NCBI RefSeq assembly: GCF_023065955.2
Contig: NW_026622897.1
Coordinates: 1,865,001-1,929,000 of the forward strand
DNA: 64,000 bases
Source: Ursus arctos
Lineage: Eukaryota; Chordata; Mammalia; Carnivora; Ursidae
Direction of reading: 5' to 3'
Numbering within the stretch: the first letter of the stretch is position 1; each line of letters starts with the position of its first letter. The notes below the pieces were generated by a model that saw nothing but the letters and a program-made list of their open reading frames with translations, was not told the DNA's origin and did no database searches. Made by a program: the position numbers and the translations under genes. Below, piece after piece: positions 12,231 through 22,072 of this stretch.

Positions 12231-12942
12231 GGAACCTTCCAGTGTCTTAGTAATGACAGTCTGAGTAAAGCAGACACCTGGCAGCATGTGACCCAACAAT
12301 CAAAATTAACAACAATGTAGATTTTGACTCAGTAAGAGCTGAGCAATTTCTACCAGTCGGAACCAGTTAGAGCTGGGAATGGCGGCTGGTGCGTTGAAGG
12401 AGAGGTGAGATCACACATAAGGACGAGTGTGGCCAACGCTATGCAGCGCCGGCGTCCGGACTCTGGACCACGATCGTCAAGATGCTGGCTAACTCTGAGG
12501 CTCTGTGATCCTAACACAGACCCTTCCCCAGTCTGGATCCGAATTTAAACTAAAATCACTCAGACCCTTCTCTGTGGCTGGAATTACACAGACAACTTTT
12601 TGAACCAAAGATGGTCAACTCTCAAATGCCTTTCTTGGCTGTTCATTTATCCTCCTGCAGCTGAACCAAGGTAATACTGCTTTACCATCAACTATTTTAC
12701 TTTTTCTAATTACCATGCTTCCTTTCAAAAGGTGTGGACCCAAGGGCTGACTTAATCGAACCACAATGGCGTTCCTTACTAAAGAAAGCCTTACCGTGCT
12801 GGCCGTGAGGTAAGGGGCACAGCACACCACCGAGAATTAATAAAGTTCACCCTCACGCCACCACATTTAATCACAGAAAATATCTCTATACTTCATGAAA
12901 CCAGTGTCTGCTTTTAATCACAGGGTGGTTTAGGCTACTTAC
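12231..12942. other. intron 3 sequence next to exon 3
   Basis: Single-copy-looking intron sequence leading from the exon 3 donor. No gene or clear repeat was recognised. A minus-strand frame at 12615-12830 has no recognisable homology. Confidence 0.45.
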
Positions 12943-13123
12943 CACAAAAGAATAATAAATCTTGAATCCAGGTTTAGCCACAAAGTAGTCATCAGACTTG
13001 AATGTTATTTTAATTTGGTTCGTTCTTGATGTGATCCTTGGAGGAACTTCCTTGTGTCCACACCACCGACCTCTAATTATGGTACTGGTTTCAGATACAT
13101 CTTCAACTTCCACAAAATCATAC
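12943..13123 (-). CDS. PDGFD: PDGFD exon 3 (second half of CUB domain)
   Basis: This 181-base exon supplies one base to the split Arg codon and then 60 codons. Its translation begins YDFVEVEDVSETST, includes IIRGRWCGHKEVPPR (the second CUB cysteine) and FKSDDYFVAKPGFKIYY, and ends SFV. These are diagnostic of the PDGF-D CUB domain. The acceptor is ...AAACTAG before 13123 and the donor is GTAAGT at 12942-12937, so the exon ends in phase 0. It follows exon 2 in frame across a 2.9 kb intron. The human protein, as I recall it, ends this segment with two leucines where this sequence has Phe-Val, a conservative difference. No inactivating change is seen. The next exons, encoding the hinge and PDGF/VEGF core, would lie beyond base 1. 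Confidence 0.93.
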
Positions 13124-14329
13124 CTAGTTTCAATTTGACATAAATAAACGTAGTTTGGTTACAGTAGACTTTGAAATTCATGCTTCCACTCAGAAATTAA
13201 AACTAATGTGACTTCTCATGACCTACCAGCAAAAACGAAAACTAAAGCCCATCGAAAGTTTGAAAGGAAAGCTAGTTTCTTGGATTAAGTTTTTCAAAAT
13301 CAAACTTCAATAATCTCAAAGAAACCTTATGCATGTGTAGCCATGAGTATTCCCAAATCATCTGTAATCCAAATGGGCCACTTTGTGAGCATAAGGCTTA
13401 TAAGGGTTTCTGAGGAAAACTAGTAACCATAATCTATTGTCATCTATTGTCCTATTTTCGGAGACACAGATCTAGTTATATGTCCAAATATTTACTATAA
13501 AAAGTTTTTCAAACAAATTCCCACTTTGAATTAATTCACCAAGTTCGTGCTTCCTTAAGAAATGGCCTCTAATATCTATACAGCATATAGAATCAGCATT
13601 ACATTACATCATCTCATTGCAGAAAATACATGGTAAAATAAATCACTATTTTCTCTTCTTGGAGGCTGCCTTTTGGAAGGATCATATCATAAAATAGGAC
13701 AGTTATCATAGCGAAAAGCATTAAGACTTTGGGGAGGGATGTGCCCTAACCACTACTGGAAATACCTGGGCTTCCTAAGCCAGTGTGTGAATGCGCTGAC
13801 GGCCACAGTTTCAACTCTGACGTTGGGCACAGACGCACGGAACGCCAAGGTTAAGGACGTGGGAAAGTCTCTCCCTAACTGTTCCATATAGCCTTTCCAT
13901 CACACGACAGAACATCCTCAGTGATGGACAGTACATCTTCCAGGGATCATCTCCCTCCTTTGCAGACACCCCAACTCTTGGGACAGTCTACTCGTTGAGC
14001 TGAACTACCTGGTTTTCAGTTCTGGGCATCTGTCTCTACCTCCCCCCAGAGGACGTGGGATGCTAACATCACAGTTCAGGGGATGCGCACTCGGGGTGAG
14101 CAGCGGCTGCAGTCTCAACACACTGCGGGGCTTCTGTCGCGACTGCCAAAAGGAATGAGCGTGAGAAACATCACAGGTGAATGGGAGGAAAATCCGCCGC
14201 AGAGCTCTTATGGATTGGGCAGGGCAATCTCAGGACTGGGTGAACTTATCCCCCACTTATCCTACTTAGCACCACCCAACTTATCCAGTATCAGCATCAT
14301 CACTACCTTTCACTGAAGTGACTTACAAG

Positions 14330-14420
14330 GCCCTGAAGTCCTTTGCCTCAGTTTCCTTATGAGCAAAATGAGAGGTTTATATGAATTTACTGGCTGGATA
14401 TCTCTTGGGTGCTGTGTAAA
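14330..14420 (+). mobile_element. MIR SINE fragment
   Basis: CCTTTGCCTCAGTTTCCTTATGAGCAAAATGAGAGG, the central MIR core. Confidence 0.65.
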
Positions 14421-14974
14421 TTAATTACTTAATGTTTATATGGTGCTTGGAAGGTGAAAAGCACTCACAAAGAATCATTATTCAAGCAATAAAATATTAC
14501 AGTGTAAACATCAAGGAGGCTTTGGAACAGATGGTAGGAAATCAATTGCATTTCATTTTATATACAATATGTGTAAATCATAGTTACTGCACAAAGCATG
14601 AGTATACGTGCAACTCTGATAATAACACTATAGGTCACTTTCATTTTTTTTTTTTGGAAAATACAACATCAGGGTAATTTTTACTCTAGATGAAGTCAAG
14701 AGAGCATCACTTTAATTCTTTGGGAGGGTCTGAGGCTCTGGCCTGTCTCTTTCCCATCTTCCTCTCTCCTTTCCCACCTCTTACTCCTCTACCTGCCTCC
14801 ATAAATTTGGAGAAGCAACTGGATTTTGAAGAAGGGTCAAGAAAGGAAACCACCCGAGCATCTTGTACTTTCAAGGCCTGGGTGTGAGAGAGCTCACTCC
14901 CTACCAGGATCAACATCCCAGCTCAGTAGCGGAGACCTGTCTTCCTGGCTGGGTCATCATCACCTTCTCCAATC

Positions 14975-15000
14975 AAAAAAAAAAAAAAAAAAAAAAAAAA
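14975..15000. repeat. poly(A) run, 26 bases
   Basis: An uninterrupted A run inside intron 2. There is no clear retroposon body on its 5' side. The frames crossing it with poly-Lys or poly-Phe are artefacts. Confidence 0.8.
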
Positions 15001-16050
15001 GTCTCCCACCATCTCTTTTTCCAGCACAGAAAACGAGTTCTCCCTTTTCAAGGTTGAAAAGACACGAGATCTGCTGGAGTGTGTTCTCTTTGTAAATATT
15101 AACTGGCTCTTCTGCATGTATTTGTCTCTGCTTTCTGGCATACATTACCCTCTGTGGTCCTAGAAAGTAATCGTCGCTGCTGTTATTCTTGAAAAAAACA
15201 GCCACATCATAAAAGCTGTCAGCATAATAAACATGCAACAAAGGACAGCTAAATCCGAGGCACCCTTTTTATGCTTCAAAGGGAAATAAAGCTGCTGAAA
15301 GGAGTTAGCGTTTCAGCAGGGCATCAGCCATGGAGAAGGAGTGTGTGCGGTAACGTACAGGAAGCAAACAAAACCCTCCCTGGCCTCATACATGCTAATT
15401 AAGTGACTGTGTTGCTGGGAGCGGACGATTCAGAGAGCAGCCAGGGCTTTCTGGGATAAAGATGCTTGGTAGGGAGAAGATGATCAAGCATAGTTTTCAT
15501 CGACAGGAAACAGACCCTGGGGTTCCCGGTTCTTCCTCACACAGATCTGAAGCTTGTGATTTCGGGGTAAGGCCCTGACACGGTCCTCACCATCACCCTT
15601 GCCCAGCATGGGGGGGAGACCAGGACCATCCCTTACGGCAGCCTGGCTGAGTTCCTGGAGCTGAGCAGGGCCGGACGCTCCGTAAGCCCGTGGCAAGCTT
15701 GCCCGCGAGCCACCGACGTGGCCGTGGGGGACGTGGGACACCACACATGTCCGCCTGCTCACGAAGGCTGCTTGGGGCCTGGTGGGACAGGGGTCTCCGG
15801 GGCCCCCTTCTCTGGCAGTCTCGGGCCTGTGTTTCTGTGAGAAGCACCAGGGAACCAGGTCCCCTGCGGCGGTGGCCACACTGCAGTGTATTCTGTCTGC
15901 CAGGACGGACACAAAGGGCTTTTGGAAAAGAAGGGGGACGACCCACCCTGGGTAGGTGCAGGGGGCCCCTAAGGGAGGTCTGGGGTGAGGGCTTTAATCC
16001 GTCTCCTCTTCCCCTGGAAGGTGCCCCTGAAGTGGCCTCTCCCCACTTAC

Positions 16051-16255
16051 CTACAGATGTCATTCTCGGCTTCCTCCAGCCCGAACCGATGGTCGAAGGC
16101 GAGCTGTATCCTTGTGTTCTCCCGGGAACGGAGCCGCCATGTGAGGAGCAGATTCCTGGGGTAGCTGTTGGGGAAGCGAGGGCTCTGCACGTGGCCGCTG
16201 CCTGTCACCTGGATGGTCTCGTCTCTTCGGTACAAGTCTGTGAGGTGATTGCTCT
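16051..16255 (-). CDS. PDGFD: PDGFD exon 2 (N-terminal linker and first half of CUB domain)
   Basis: This exon encodes 67 full codons plus split codons at both ends. PDGF-D is a secreted growth factor that signals through PDGFR-beta; its CUB domain keeps the dimer latent until proteolytic removal. The minus-strand translation begins SNHLTDLYRRDETIQV and contains SPRFPNSYPRNLLLTWRL, the hallmark start of the PDGF-C/D CUB domain, and ends at GLEEAENDIC with one CUB cysteine. The acceptor reads CTAACAG just before 16255, with TACTAAT/TACTAAC branch-point-like words close by. The donor is GTAAG at 16050-16046. The first two bases (AG) complete a Glu codon from exon 1, and the last two (AG) join the first G of exon 3 to make Arg. 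There are no stops or frameshifts. The overlapping long frames on either strand here are shadows of this exon and of its GC-rich flanks. Confidence 0.93.
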
Positions 16256-16857
16256 CTGTTAGTAGTCACAACTGGTAGAAATTAGTATGTTGCTCCAATT
16301 ACAAGAAAGCAAACAAAGAACAGTTTAAAAACATCACATTTTAAAGCACGTCTTGATTTTGTCTAACAGAAGACCGAACGGCAGCCTTGGGGTTAAACGA
16401 GTGTCATCCACGTTCCTTCTAGGGCTCCCACCTCCCAGGTTCCCGCAGGCCCACACAGCCTGCGATAGTCCGTACTTGGACACTTCCTTTAACATGACTC
16501 GTGACAAGGAAAACGAACAATTATCTCAGAACTTGGGCTTATTTAGATCAATATTAAAATACGTAAATAATTTCAAATAGTTCCTCCTTCCCTTCTTCCA
16601 TGTTACCAAAAAAAAAAAATGCTTTTTTCTTTTTCTCTTCACCCTGACAGTGTGACCACGTAGCTTCGGTGACGAGCACGGTGGAACTCAGTAAACACCA
16701 CCGCGTGCGTGAGCATGTGCGCGAAACACACGCAAGACTCTGACGGTGGTTGGCGACCACTTATTTTTAATTCAAACAGCATGGTCCGGTGGTTTCTCCA
16801 TCATAAAAATCATTATTTCTTTGCCTTAGTTTTTGGTGACTTAGAGGCCTGATTCTT

Positions 16858-17051
16858 TCTCTTGTTCCTTTTTTTAAATTTTATTTATTTATTGAGAGAG
16901 AGAGAGAGCACAAGCAGGGGGAGCTGGAGGGGGAGAAGCAGACTCCCCACTGAGCAGGGAGACCAACACGGGGCTCAATCCCAGGACGTTGGGATCATGA
17001 CCTGAGCCGAAAGCAGATGCTTAACTGACTGAGCCACCCAGGTGCCCTTAA
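16858..17051 (-). mobile_element. Can-SINE, minus orientation
   Basis: Reverse SINE: TTTTATTTATTTATTGAGAGAG tail side, GGGATCATGACCTGAGCCGAAA, and the GAGCCACCCAGGTGCCC head. Target duplication AGGC(C)(T/C)GATTCTT at 16845-16857 and 17052-17064. It lies only 600 bases upstream of PDGFD exon 2. Confidence 0.92.
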
Positions 17052-17064
17052 AGGCCCGATTCTT

Positions 17065-18060
17065 ATTCTATTTTCTGTGTGTTGTATCATAAAGAACGTG
17101 TCTGGTCTTTGTCCTGGGTTCCTGAGAGGGAACTCCTAACCCCTGAGAATGTCCGCGGGGACAGGAGGGTCTTCGTTATTCTACTATTCTATCTCTACTG
17201 TTACACCAGTGAGGTAATTAACCAACCGTGGGCCCCTAAACAGTTTCAGGACGGTGGTGGCTAGACAGGAAGACCAGCCCTGTGGTTAGAGGGTTAGGGC
17301 TTGGAGCCCTGACGTCAGCCTGACCTCCCACCCCTCCCTGGAGGGTAGGGGCACTGCCAGGGTCCCATCAGTCACATCTGCAGAATGAAAGCCCGACAGA
17401 AACTCTGGTTTACACACGGTGTGCTAGGAGGTGACCCGTCCTGAGGACAGGAGCGCACCATGCCTAGGACCGACCCGGACCTCATCCCACGTGTCTCCTC
17501 ATCTGGCTGGTCCTGACTGGCACTCTGTACGGCAACCTTAATAGTAAAATTATAATTGGAACAATAGCACTTTCTTGAGTTCTGCATGTCATTCTTGCAA
17601 AGTTTCAAACCAGATGGGTTTGTGGGGGACCCTGAATCTATAGCCAGTTGGTAAGAAGTACAGGTTGACGGGTACCCCCCCCAATCTGCAGCTGGTGTCT
17701 GAAGGACAGCCTCGCAGGTGCTGCGCCCTTCACCTGTGACCTCTGACCTCACTCTGGGTAGGTCTGTTTTTATATCTTTCCCACTATCCAGAGCTCTTTG
17801 CATTTTAGATTTTGGCTGTTTAGACCCTGCCATTAGTGGGCCTCCTGCCACAGTCTATTTGCGTTCTCCCGCAGAGAGCTTACTTTGAGGGCCTGTAATT
17901 CAGCGAGCTTGGTCAGGGAGGCTTAAATTGCTGGTGGAAACCACCGGAAGGTGGGGCTGCCCAGGGTGGCTGGCAAAGCTTCCCACAGAAGAGAAGAAGG
18001 AAGAGGGAAGAAGCACATGACCTGTCAAAGCTTCTCTCCCTTTCACAAATGTTCCTGTGC
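17065..18060. other. intron 1 sequence; possible old repeat at 17560-17770
   Basis: The stretch CTGAATCTATAGCCAGTTGGTAAGAAGTACAGG followed by GCAGCTGGTGTCTGAAGGAC reads like a mammalian interspersed repeat I have seen but cannot name with confidence. The 159-codon minus frame at 17372-17851 crosses it and is not supported as a gene. Confidence 0.35.
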
Positions 18061-18073
18061 AGACAGGAATTAC

Positions 18074-18101
18074 TCTCTCTCTCTCTATATATATATATAG
18101 T
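18074..18101. repeat. (CT)n/(AT)n microsatellite
   Basis: CTCTCTCTCTCT followed directly by ATATATATATATA. A short compound dinucleotide array. Confidence 0.85.
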
Positions 18102-18573
18102 TTTTACTCGTTCAGCGTTGAACACGTTGCGCTTGCCAGTTCGCTTCTGCATGGGAGAGACAGTGCTGGAGGGGCTCGGAGGGCTGACGGGTGCTGGCTT
18201 CTGGAAACCAGGACATGAGTAACATCTCTGGCTCTGTGGCCACCTCCAGTGCACTCAGCCACAGACAGCCTCCCAGGGGCCAACACACATGTCTCCTGGC
18301 TGACCCTTCCCTCCTCTCTTCCCTGGACCTTGTGCTGAAAATGGAGCCATGAAAATTACCTGTCTGCTCATTGCATAGGGGGCTTACAGGAAACGAGTGA
18401 GGGCTATCTGCTAGGAAGAGGGAAGTGAACTATCAGCCAGTCGGTCAACAATCACTAAACACAATGTTTTGCAGTGTTTTCAACCCTTCTATCACCGGAC
18501 TTTTACCTTTACAATTGGTGCCGTATTTCCTTACCTTGAGTACTATTATTTGCTTAATATTTCTCTAAGTTAA

Positions 18574-18776
18574 CTTCTTTTTTAGAGAGTGAGAGCAGGC
18601 GTGCATTCACAAGTGGGTGGGAGGGAGGGACAGAGGGAGAGGGAGAAAGAGAATCCCAAGCAGACTCCCCGCTGAGTAGAGCCCGGTGCAGGGCTCAATC
18701 TCACACCTTGAGATCAAGAATTTAAGAGCCGAAATCAAGAGTCGGATGCTTAACTGACTAAGCCATCCAGGCGCCC
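18574..18776 (-). mobile_element. Can-SINE, minus orientation, older type
   Basis: AGAGAATCCCAAGCAGACTCC, GAGATCAAGAATTTAAGAGCC and the GCCATCCAGGCGCCC head. Target duplication CTCTAA(G/A)TTAA at 18563-18573 and 18777-18787, with one mismatch. Confidence 0.9.
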
Positions 18777-18810
18777 CTCTAAATTAATATTTTTAATCAA
18801 AAGCAAATCT

Positions 18811-19005
18811 TTTTTTTTTTTAAAGATTTTATTTATTTATTTGACAGAGACATCCAGCGAGAGAGGGAACACAAGCAGGGGGAGTGGGAGAGGAAGAAGC
18901 AGGCTCATCGCAGAGGAGCCTGATGTGGGGCTCGATCCCAGAACACTGGGATCACGCCCTGAGCCGAAGGCAGACGTTTAACCGCTGTGCCACCCAGGCG
19001 CCCCC
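18811..19005 (-). mobile_element. Can-SINE, minus orientation, young type
   Basis: Poly(T), AAAGATTTTATTTATTTATTTG, GGGATCACGCCCTGAGCCGAAG and the GTGCCACCCAGGCGCCCCC head. A perfect 16-base target duplication (AATCAAAAGCAAATCT) lies at 18795-18810 and 19006-19021. Confidence 0.95.
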
Positions 19006-19021
19006 AATCAAAAGCAAATCT

Positions 19022-20050
19022 ATTATAAAATAAAACATTTATCGGTGTAAATAATAACTAGATAACCACTTGCCATGAACAGAAGGTAACCGTAAATCTA
19101 AATATATAACTACTACATTTAACAACCTGCATCTGTGTTCACATTGCTCATTTATCAAATAAGAGGTATGAGCGGCCCGTTTTCTGTCTGGTCTCTTTTG
19201 GGGGTACTGTTCAGTGGTGTGTGCTTTTAAGAGTCCAGATGCTATGTTACGTCTGGCTGTAATTTCAGAATGCTTAAAGAACAGTCCCTGTGTCTGTGGA
19301 CCTGAGAAGCAAAGCTGGCGCACACCGTGCACGGTATGTAGGCCACACACAGAGGAACAGGAAGCGCAGAGTGTAAGGCGTGGTTGCTGGAGGCAGGGAG
19401 AGCTACAGGGCGAGGGCGGTGAATACAAGGTGTGGGTTTGGGATCCTGCAAAGACCTGTGCAAAAAACTAGATCTGGAGAGGAGTCCGAGTGGGACCAGG
19501 TGGGACACGGGGCAGGTGGGGGGACCTGCAGGCTTTAAACGTAAATGACAGACAGTCTTGACAACCAGGCAGAAGTACTTGCACTCGATAGAAGTGGACA
19601 CGGGAAGGCTCTGCAAAGGGCAAAGTCTTGGGGGTGCCGAAGAAGATAAACAGGGGACCAGCACCTGCTGGGGGAACATCTCCGAGGCAGTGGTCATCAG
19701 GGTCTGACCTAGAAGGGTAGGGCACAGTGAGTCCACGTCAGGGGAAAAACCAAGAAGAACTTGCCGTTAAGGAAAGGAATGTGAAGGGCTGAGTCCAAGG
19801 TAGCAGCCACGGGCTGATCCAAGGCCTGAGCCCAGTGGTGACACCGACACACGGCGACACTGGGAGCTCAGTTTCGATGTGGTGAGAAGGAATTCCAGTG
19901 CAAACTTCAGCAGGCTTCTGGGGACAGGACCCAGACCTGCGCTGGGACACAGCAGATGCGTGGTGAGGGCCAAGAGGACGAAGAGGAGCCTCGGGAACGC
20001 AGCCCTCCCAGGACCTGGGCTCTGGCGCACACGGCCGGGGACATCAGGCA
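19022..20050. other. intron 1 sequence, nothing recognised
   Basis: Frames cross this stretch on both strands (for example minus 19242-19736 and 19767-20315), but they start at non-ATG codons or lack homology. I see no gene. Confidence 0.4.
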
Positions 20051-20212
20051 CACGGACCCACAGCAGTGCGTGTCTACACCAACTAATCAGGAAAGGGGCA
20101 GGTGCACGGACCCACAGCAGTGCGTGTCTACACCAACTAATCAGGAAAGGGGCAGGTGCATGGACCCACAGCAGTGCGTGTCTACACCAACTAATCAGGA
20201 AAGGGGCAGGTG
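20051..20212. repeat. minisatellite, 54 bp x 3
   Basis: Three tandem units start at 20051, 20105 and 20159, each CACGGACCCACAGCAGTGCG... to ...AAAGGGGCAGGTG. They are nearly identical; the third has one C-to-T change at its start (CATGG). Because 54 is a multiple of three, chance frames on both strands stay open across it. It is not part of a recognised gene. Confidence 0.95.
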
Positions 20213-20396
20213 CAAAAACTGAGTGGTCAGTACTGTCAAATGTAGGGGCAAGACCAAGGGATGATGCACGGAGAAAAGACCACAAGCCCATGACACAGTG
20301 TACAGATTTCTGCAAGAAAGGTACTTGTTTTTCAGTAGAACATCATTAAAGCTAGATTGTCTTCAAAGCACTAACTTGGGTTATACACGAAATGCC

Positions 20397-20422
20397 TATA
20401 ATATATAAATATATAAATATAA

Positions 20423-20473
<51 letters not shown>
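20397..20473. repeat. (AT)n / (ATAAAT)n microsatellite
   Basis: ATATAAATATATAAATATAAAT units pass into a pure AT array. It abuts the tail of the next minus-strand SINE, so it may have grown from that SINE's A-rich tail. Confidence 0.9.
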
Positions 20474-20474
<1 letters not shown>

Positions 20475-20677
20475 TTTTTAAAGATTTTGTTTATCTGAGA
20501 GAGAGAGAGAGAGTGCGCACAAGCAGGGGGAGGAGTAGAGTCACAAGGAGAAGCAGAATCCACACTGAGCAGGGACCCCAGTGCAGAACTCCATCCCAGG
20601 ACCCTGAGATCATGACCGGGGCCGAAGATCCAGTCCCAGACTTGATGCTTTTAACCCCTATGCCACAGAAGGTGTCC
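20474..20677 (-). mobile_element. Can-SINE, minus orientation, diverged
   Basis: AAAGATTTTGTTTATCTGAGAGAG, CACAAGCAGGGGGAGG, CCTGAGATCATGACCGGGGCCGA and a decayed head. The array of AT repeats sits at its tail. Confidence 0.85.
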
Positions 20678-20714
20678 TTCCTTCTCAGTCGGAAATGTGC
20701 TAGAGGCAATTTTA

Positions 20715-20802
20715 TTTATTTATTTATTTTGTTTTAATTTAAAATCAATTAATTACCATTCAGTGTATTATTGGCTTCAGAGGTAGAGTTTAGTCATTCA
20801 TC
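20715..20802 (-). mobile_element. very short carnivore L1 3'-end insertion
   Basis: The 88-base insert TTATTTATTTATTTTG... to ...TAGTCATTCATC matches the reverse complement of the carnivore L1 3' terminus. It is flanked by a perfect 13-base duplication (AGAGGCAATTTTA) at 20702-20714 and 20803-20815. Confidence 0.88.
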
Positions 20803-21009
20803 AGAGGCAATTTTAGATTCTTCGCTATCTGTAATCCACTTTGACCTTTGAGTCACACTGTTTACATATAATGTATAACTTCGTGAAGACTCAGGGCTAT
20901 TCCTAGCAGAAGAGTTATAATGAATTACAGTACAGACAGCGACATACCAGGTTTAACCCCAGGTTATATACAAAGGCGCACTTGTGAATGAAAGCGTTCA
21001 CTTTGGTGT

Positions 21010-21255
21010 CCAGGGTAGCGAACATGTACGGAGCAACGATGATGTGCCAGGCACGCCAGTAAGTTTACATACGCTCCTTCATGGGATCTTCACAAGACCC
21101 CCATATAACTAGTAAATATCCCCACTTCACAAAGGAAGCTCAGAGAATTTAAGGAGCTTGGGACCTCGGGGCACGAAACTAGCGGTGGACACGATTTGAC
21201 CCCAGGCAGTCCGTCTTCAGAGCACGGCCTTTAACCGGAGCATTGTCCCAGATGC
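21010..21255 (-). mobile_element. MIR SINE, reverse, nearly full length
   Basis: GTGCCAGGCACGCCAGTAAG, CATGGGATCTTCACAAGACC, ATCCCCACTTCACAAAGGAAG, TTTGACCCCAGGCAGTCCG and GGCCTTTAACC occur in reverse MIR order. Confidence 0.85.
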
Positions 21256-21301
21256 TAAACTACAAACCGATGAAACACAGGATTTTTCATAGAGAATAAT
21301 T

Positions 21302-21655
21302 TCTTTTTTTAAATTTAAGTTCAATTAATTAACATATAATGTATCATTAGTTTCAGTTGTAGTGTTCAGTGATTCATCCGTTGCATACAATATCCAATGC
21401 TCATTCCATCACGTGCCCTCCTTAATGCCCATCACCCAGTTACCCCATCCCCCCCCCAGCAACCCACAGTTTCCTAGAGTTAAGAGTCTCTTATGGTTTA
21501 CCTCCCTCTGATTTCATTTTATTTTTCCCTCCCTTCCCCTATGATCCTCTATTTTGTTTCTTACATTCCATATGAGTGAGATCATGGGATAATTCTTTCT
21601 CTGATTGACTTATTTTGCTCAGAATCATACCCTATGTGTGTTTATATGGCAAGAA
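21302..21655 (-). mobile_element. carnivore L1 3' end, minus orientation
   Basis: TTCAATTAATTAACATATAATG, CACGTGCCCTCCTTAATGCCC, TTAAGAGTCTCTTATGG and TGAGTGAGATCATGG are the reverse complement of the carnivore L1 3' end. It is the same family as 11077-11460 and 20715-20802. Confidence 0.92.
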
Positions 21656-21890
21656 TATAAGTCTTATTTTACATTCTAATTCAGAAGGAAGTTTATATCC
21701 TCATAAACTCTGAGTTACGCACGTGATCTTTTTTTTAAAAGCCAACTGAAAAAAAAAAAAAAAGCCAAATTTATATTTGTCTATTCTGTCCCCAACCCTT
21801 TAAACAAACTCAGCTCATCCAGCCAAGTATCAAAGGAGCTCATGGAGAGTCATGGCAGCCCCATCACCTGTCGCTGGGATTCACCTACAG

Positions 21891-22072
21891 CAGTGGTTCT
21901 GTGTGGTGCCGAAATCAGACTCATTAACATCACCTGGGAGCTTGTCAGAAATGCAGATTACTGGGCCCCACCCCAGACCTACGGAAGCAGAAAAGCTGGG
22001 GGTAGAGACCAGTACTATACGTTTTAATAGGCCGTCCAGGTGATTCTACTGTCACCTCGGTTGGGAACCACC
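21891..22072 (+). mobile_element. MER5A-like hAT-Charlie DNA transposon
   Basis: It starts CAGTGGTTCT and ends near GGTTGGGAACCACC, an inverted-repeat pair. The internal AACATCACCTGGGAGC, GGGCCCCACCCCAGACC and CCAGGTGATTCTACTG match MER5A. Confidence 0.88.

Larger units (their letters stand above)
13124..16050 (-). other. PDGFD: PDGFD intron 2
   Basis: This intron is bounded by the exon 2 donor (GTAAG) and the exon 3 acceptor (CTAG). It holds a MIR fragment near 14330-14420 and a run of 26 A at 14975-15000. The part next to exon 2 (about 15480-16040) is visibly richer in G, C and CpG than the rest. Several frames of 60-190 codons cross this intron on both strands, but none resembles a protein I know apart from the exon itself. 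Confidence 0.85.

Noticed and set aside
14923..15241. Frames containing poly-Phe or poly-Lys
   Set aside because: They are translations of the 26-base A run.
15690..16262. 190-codon plus frame over PDGFD exon 2
   Set aside because: It is antisense to a recognised exon and extends into GC-rich intron; no homology.
20051..20212. CRISPR-like array
   Set aside because: The units are contiguous and nearly identical with no spacers, and the genome is mammalian.
19767..20349. Frames of 156-182 codons with internal repeats
   Set aside because: They stay open because the 54-bp minisatellite unit is a multiple of three; the repeated peptide is a by-product.
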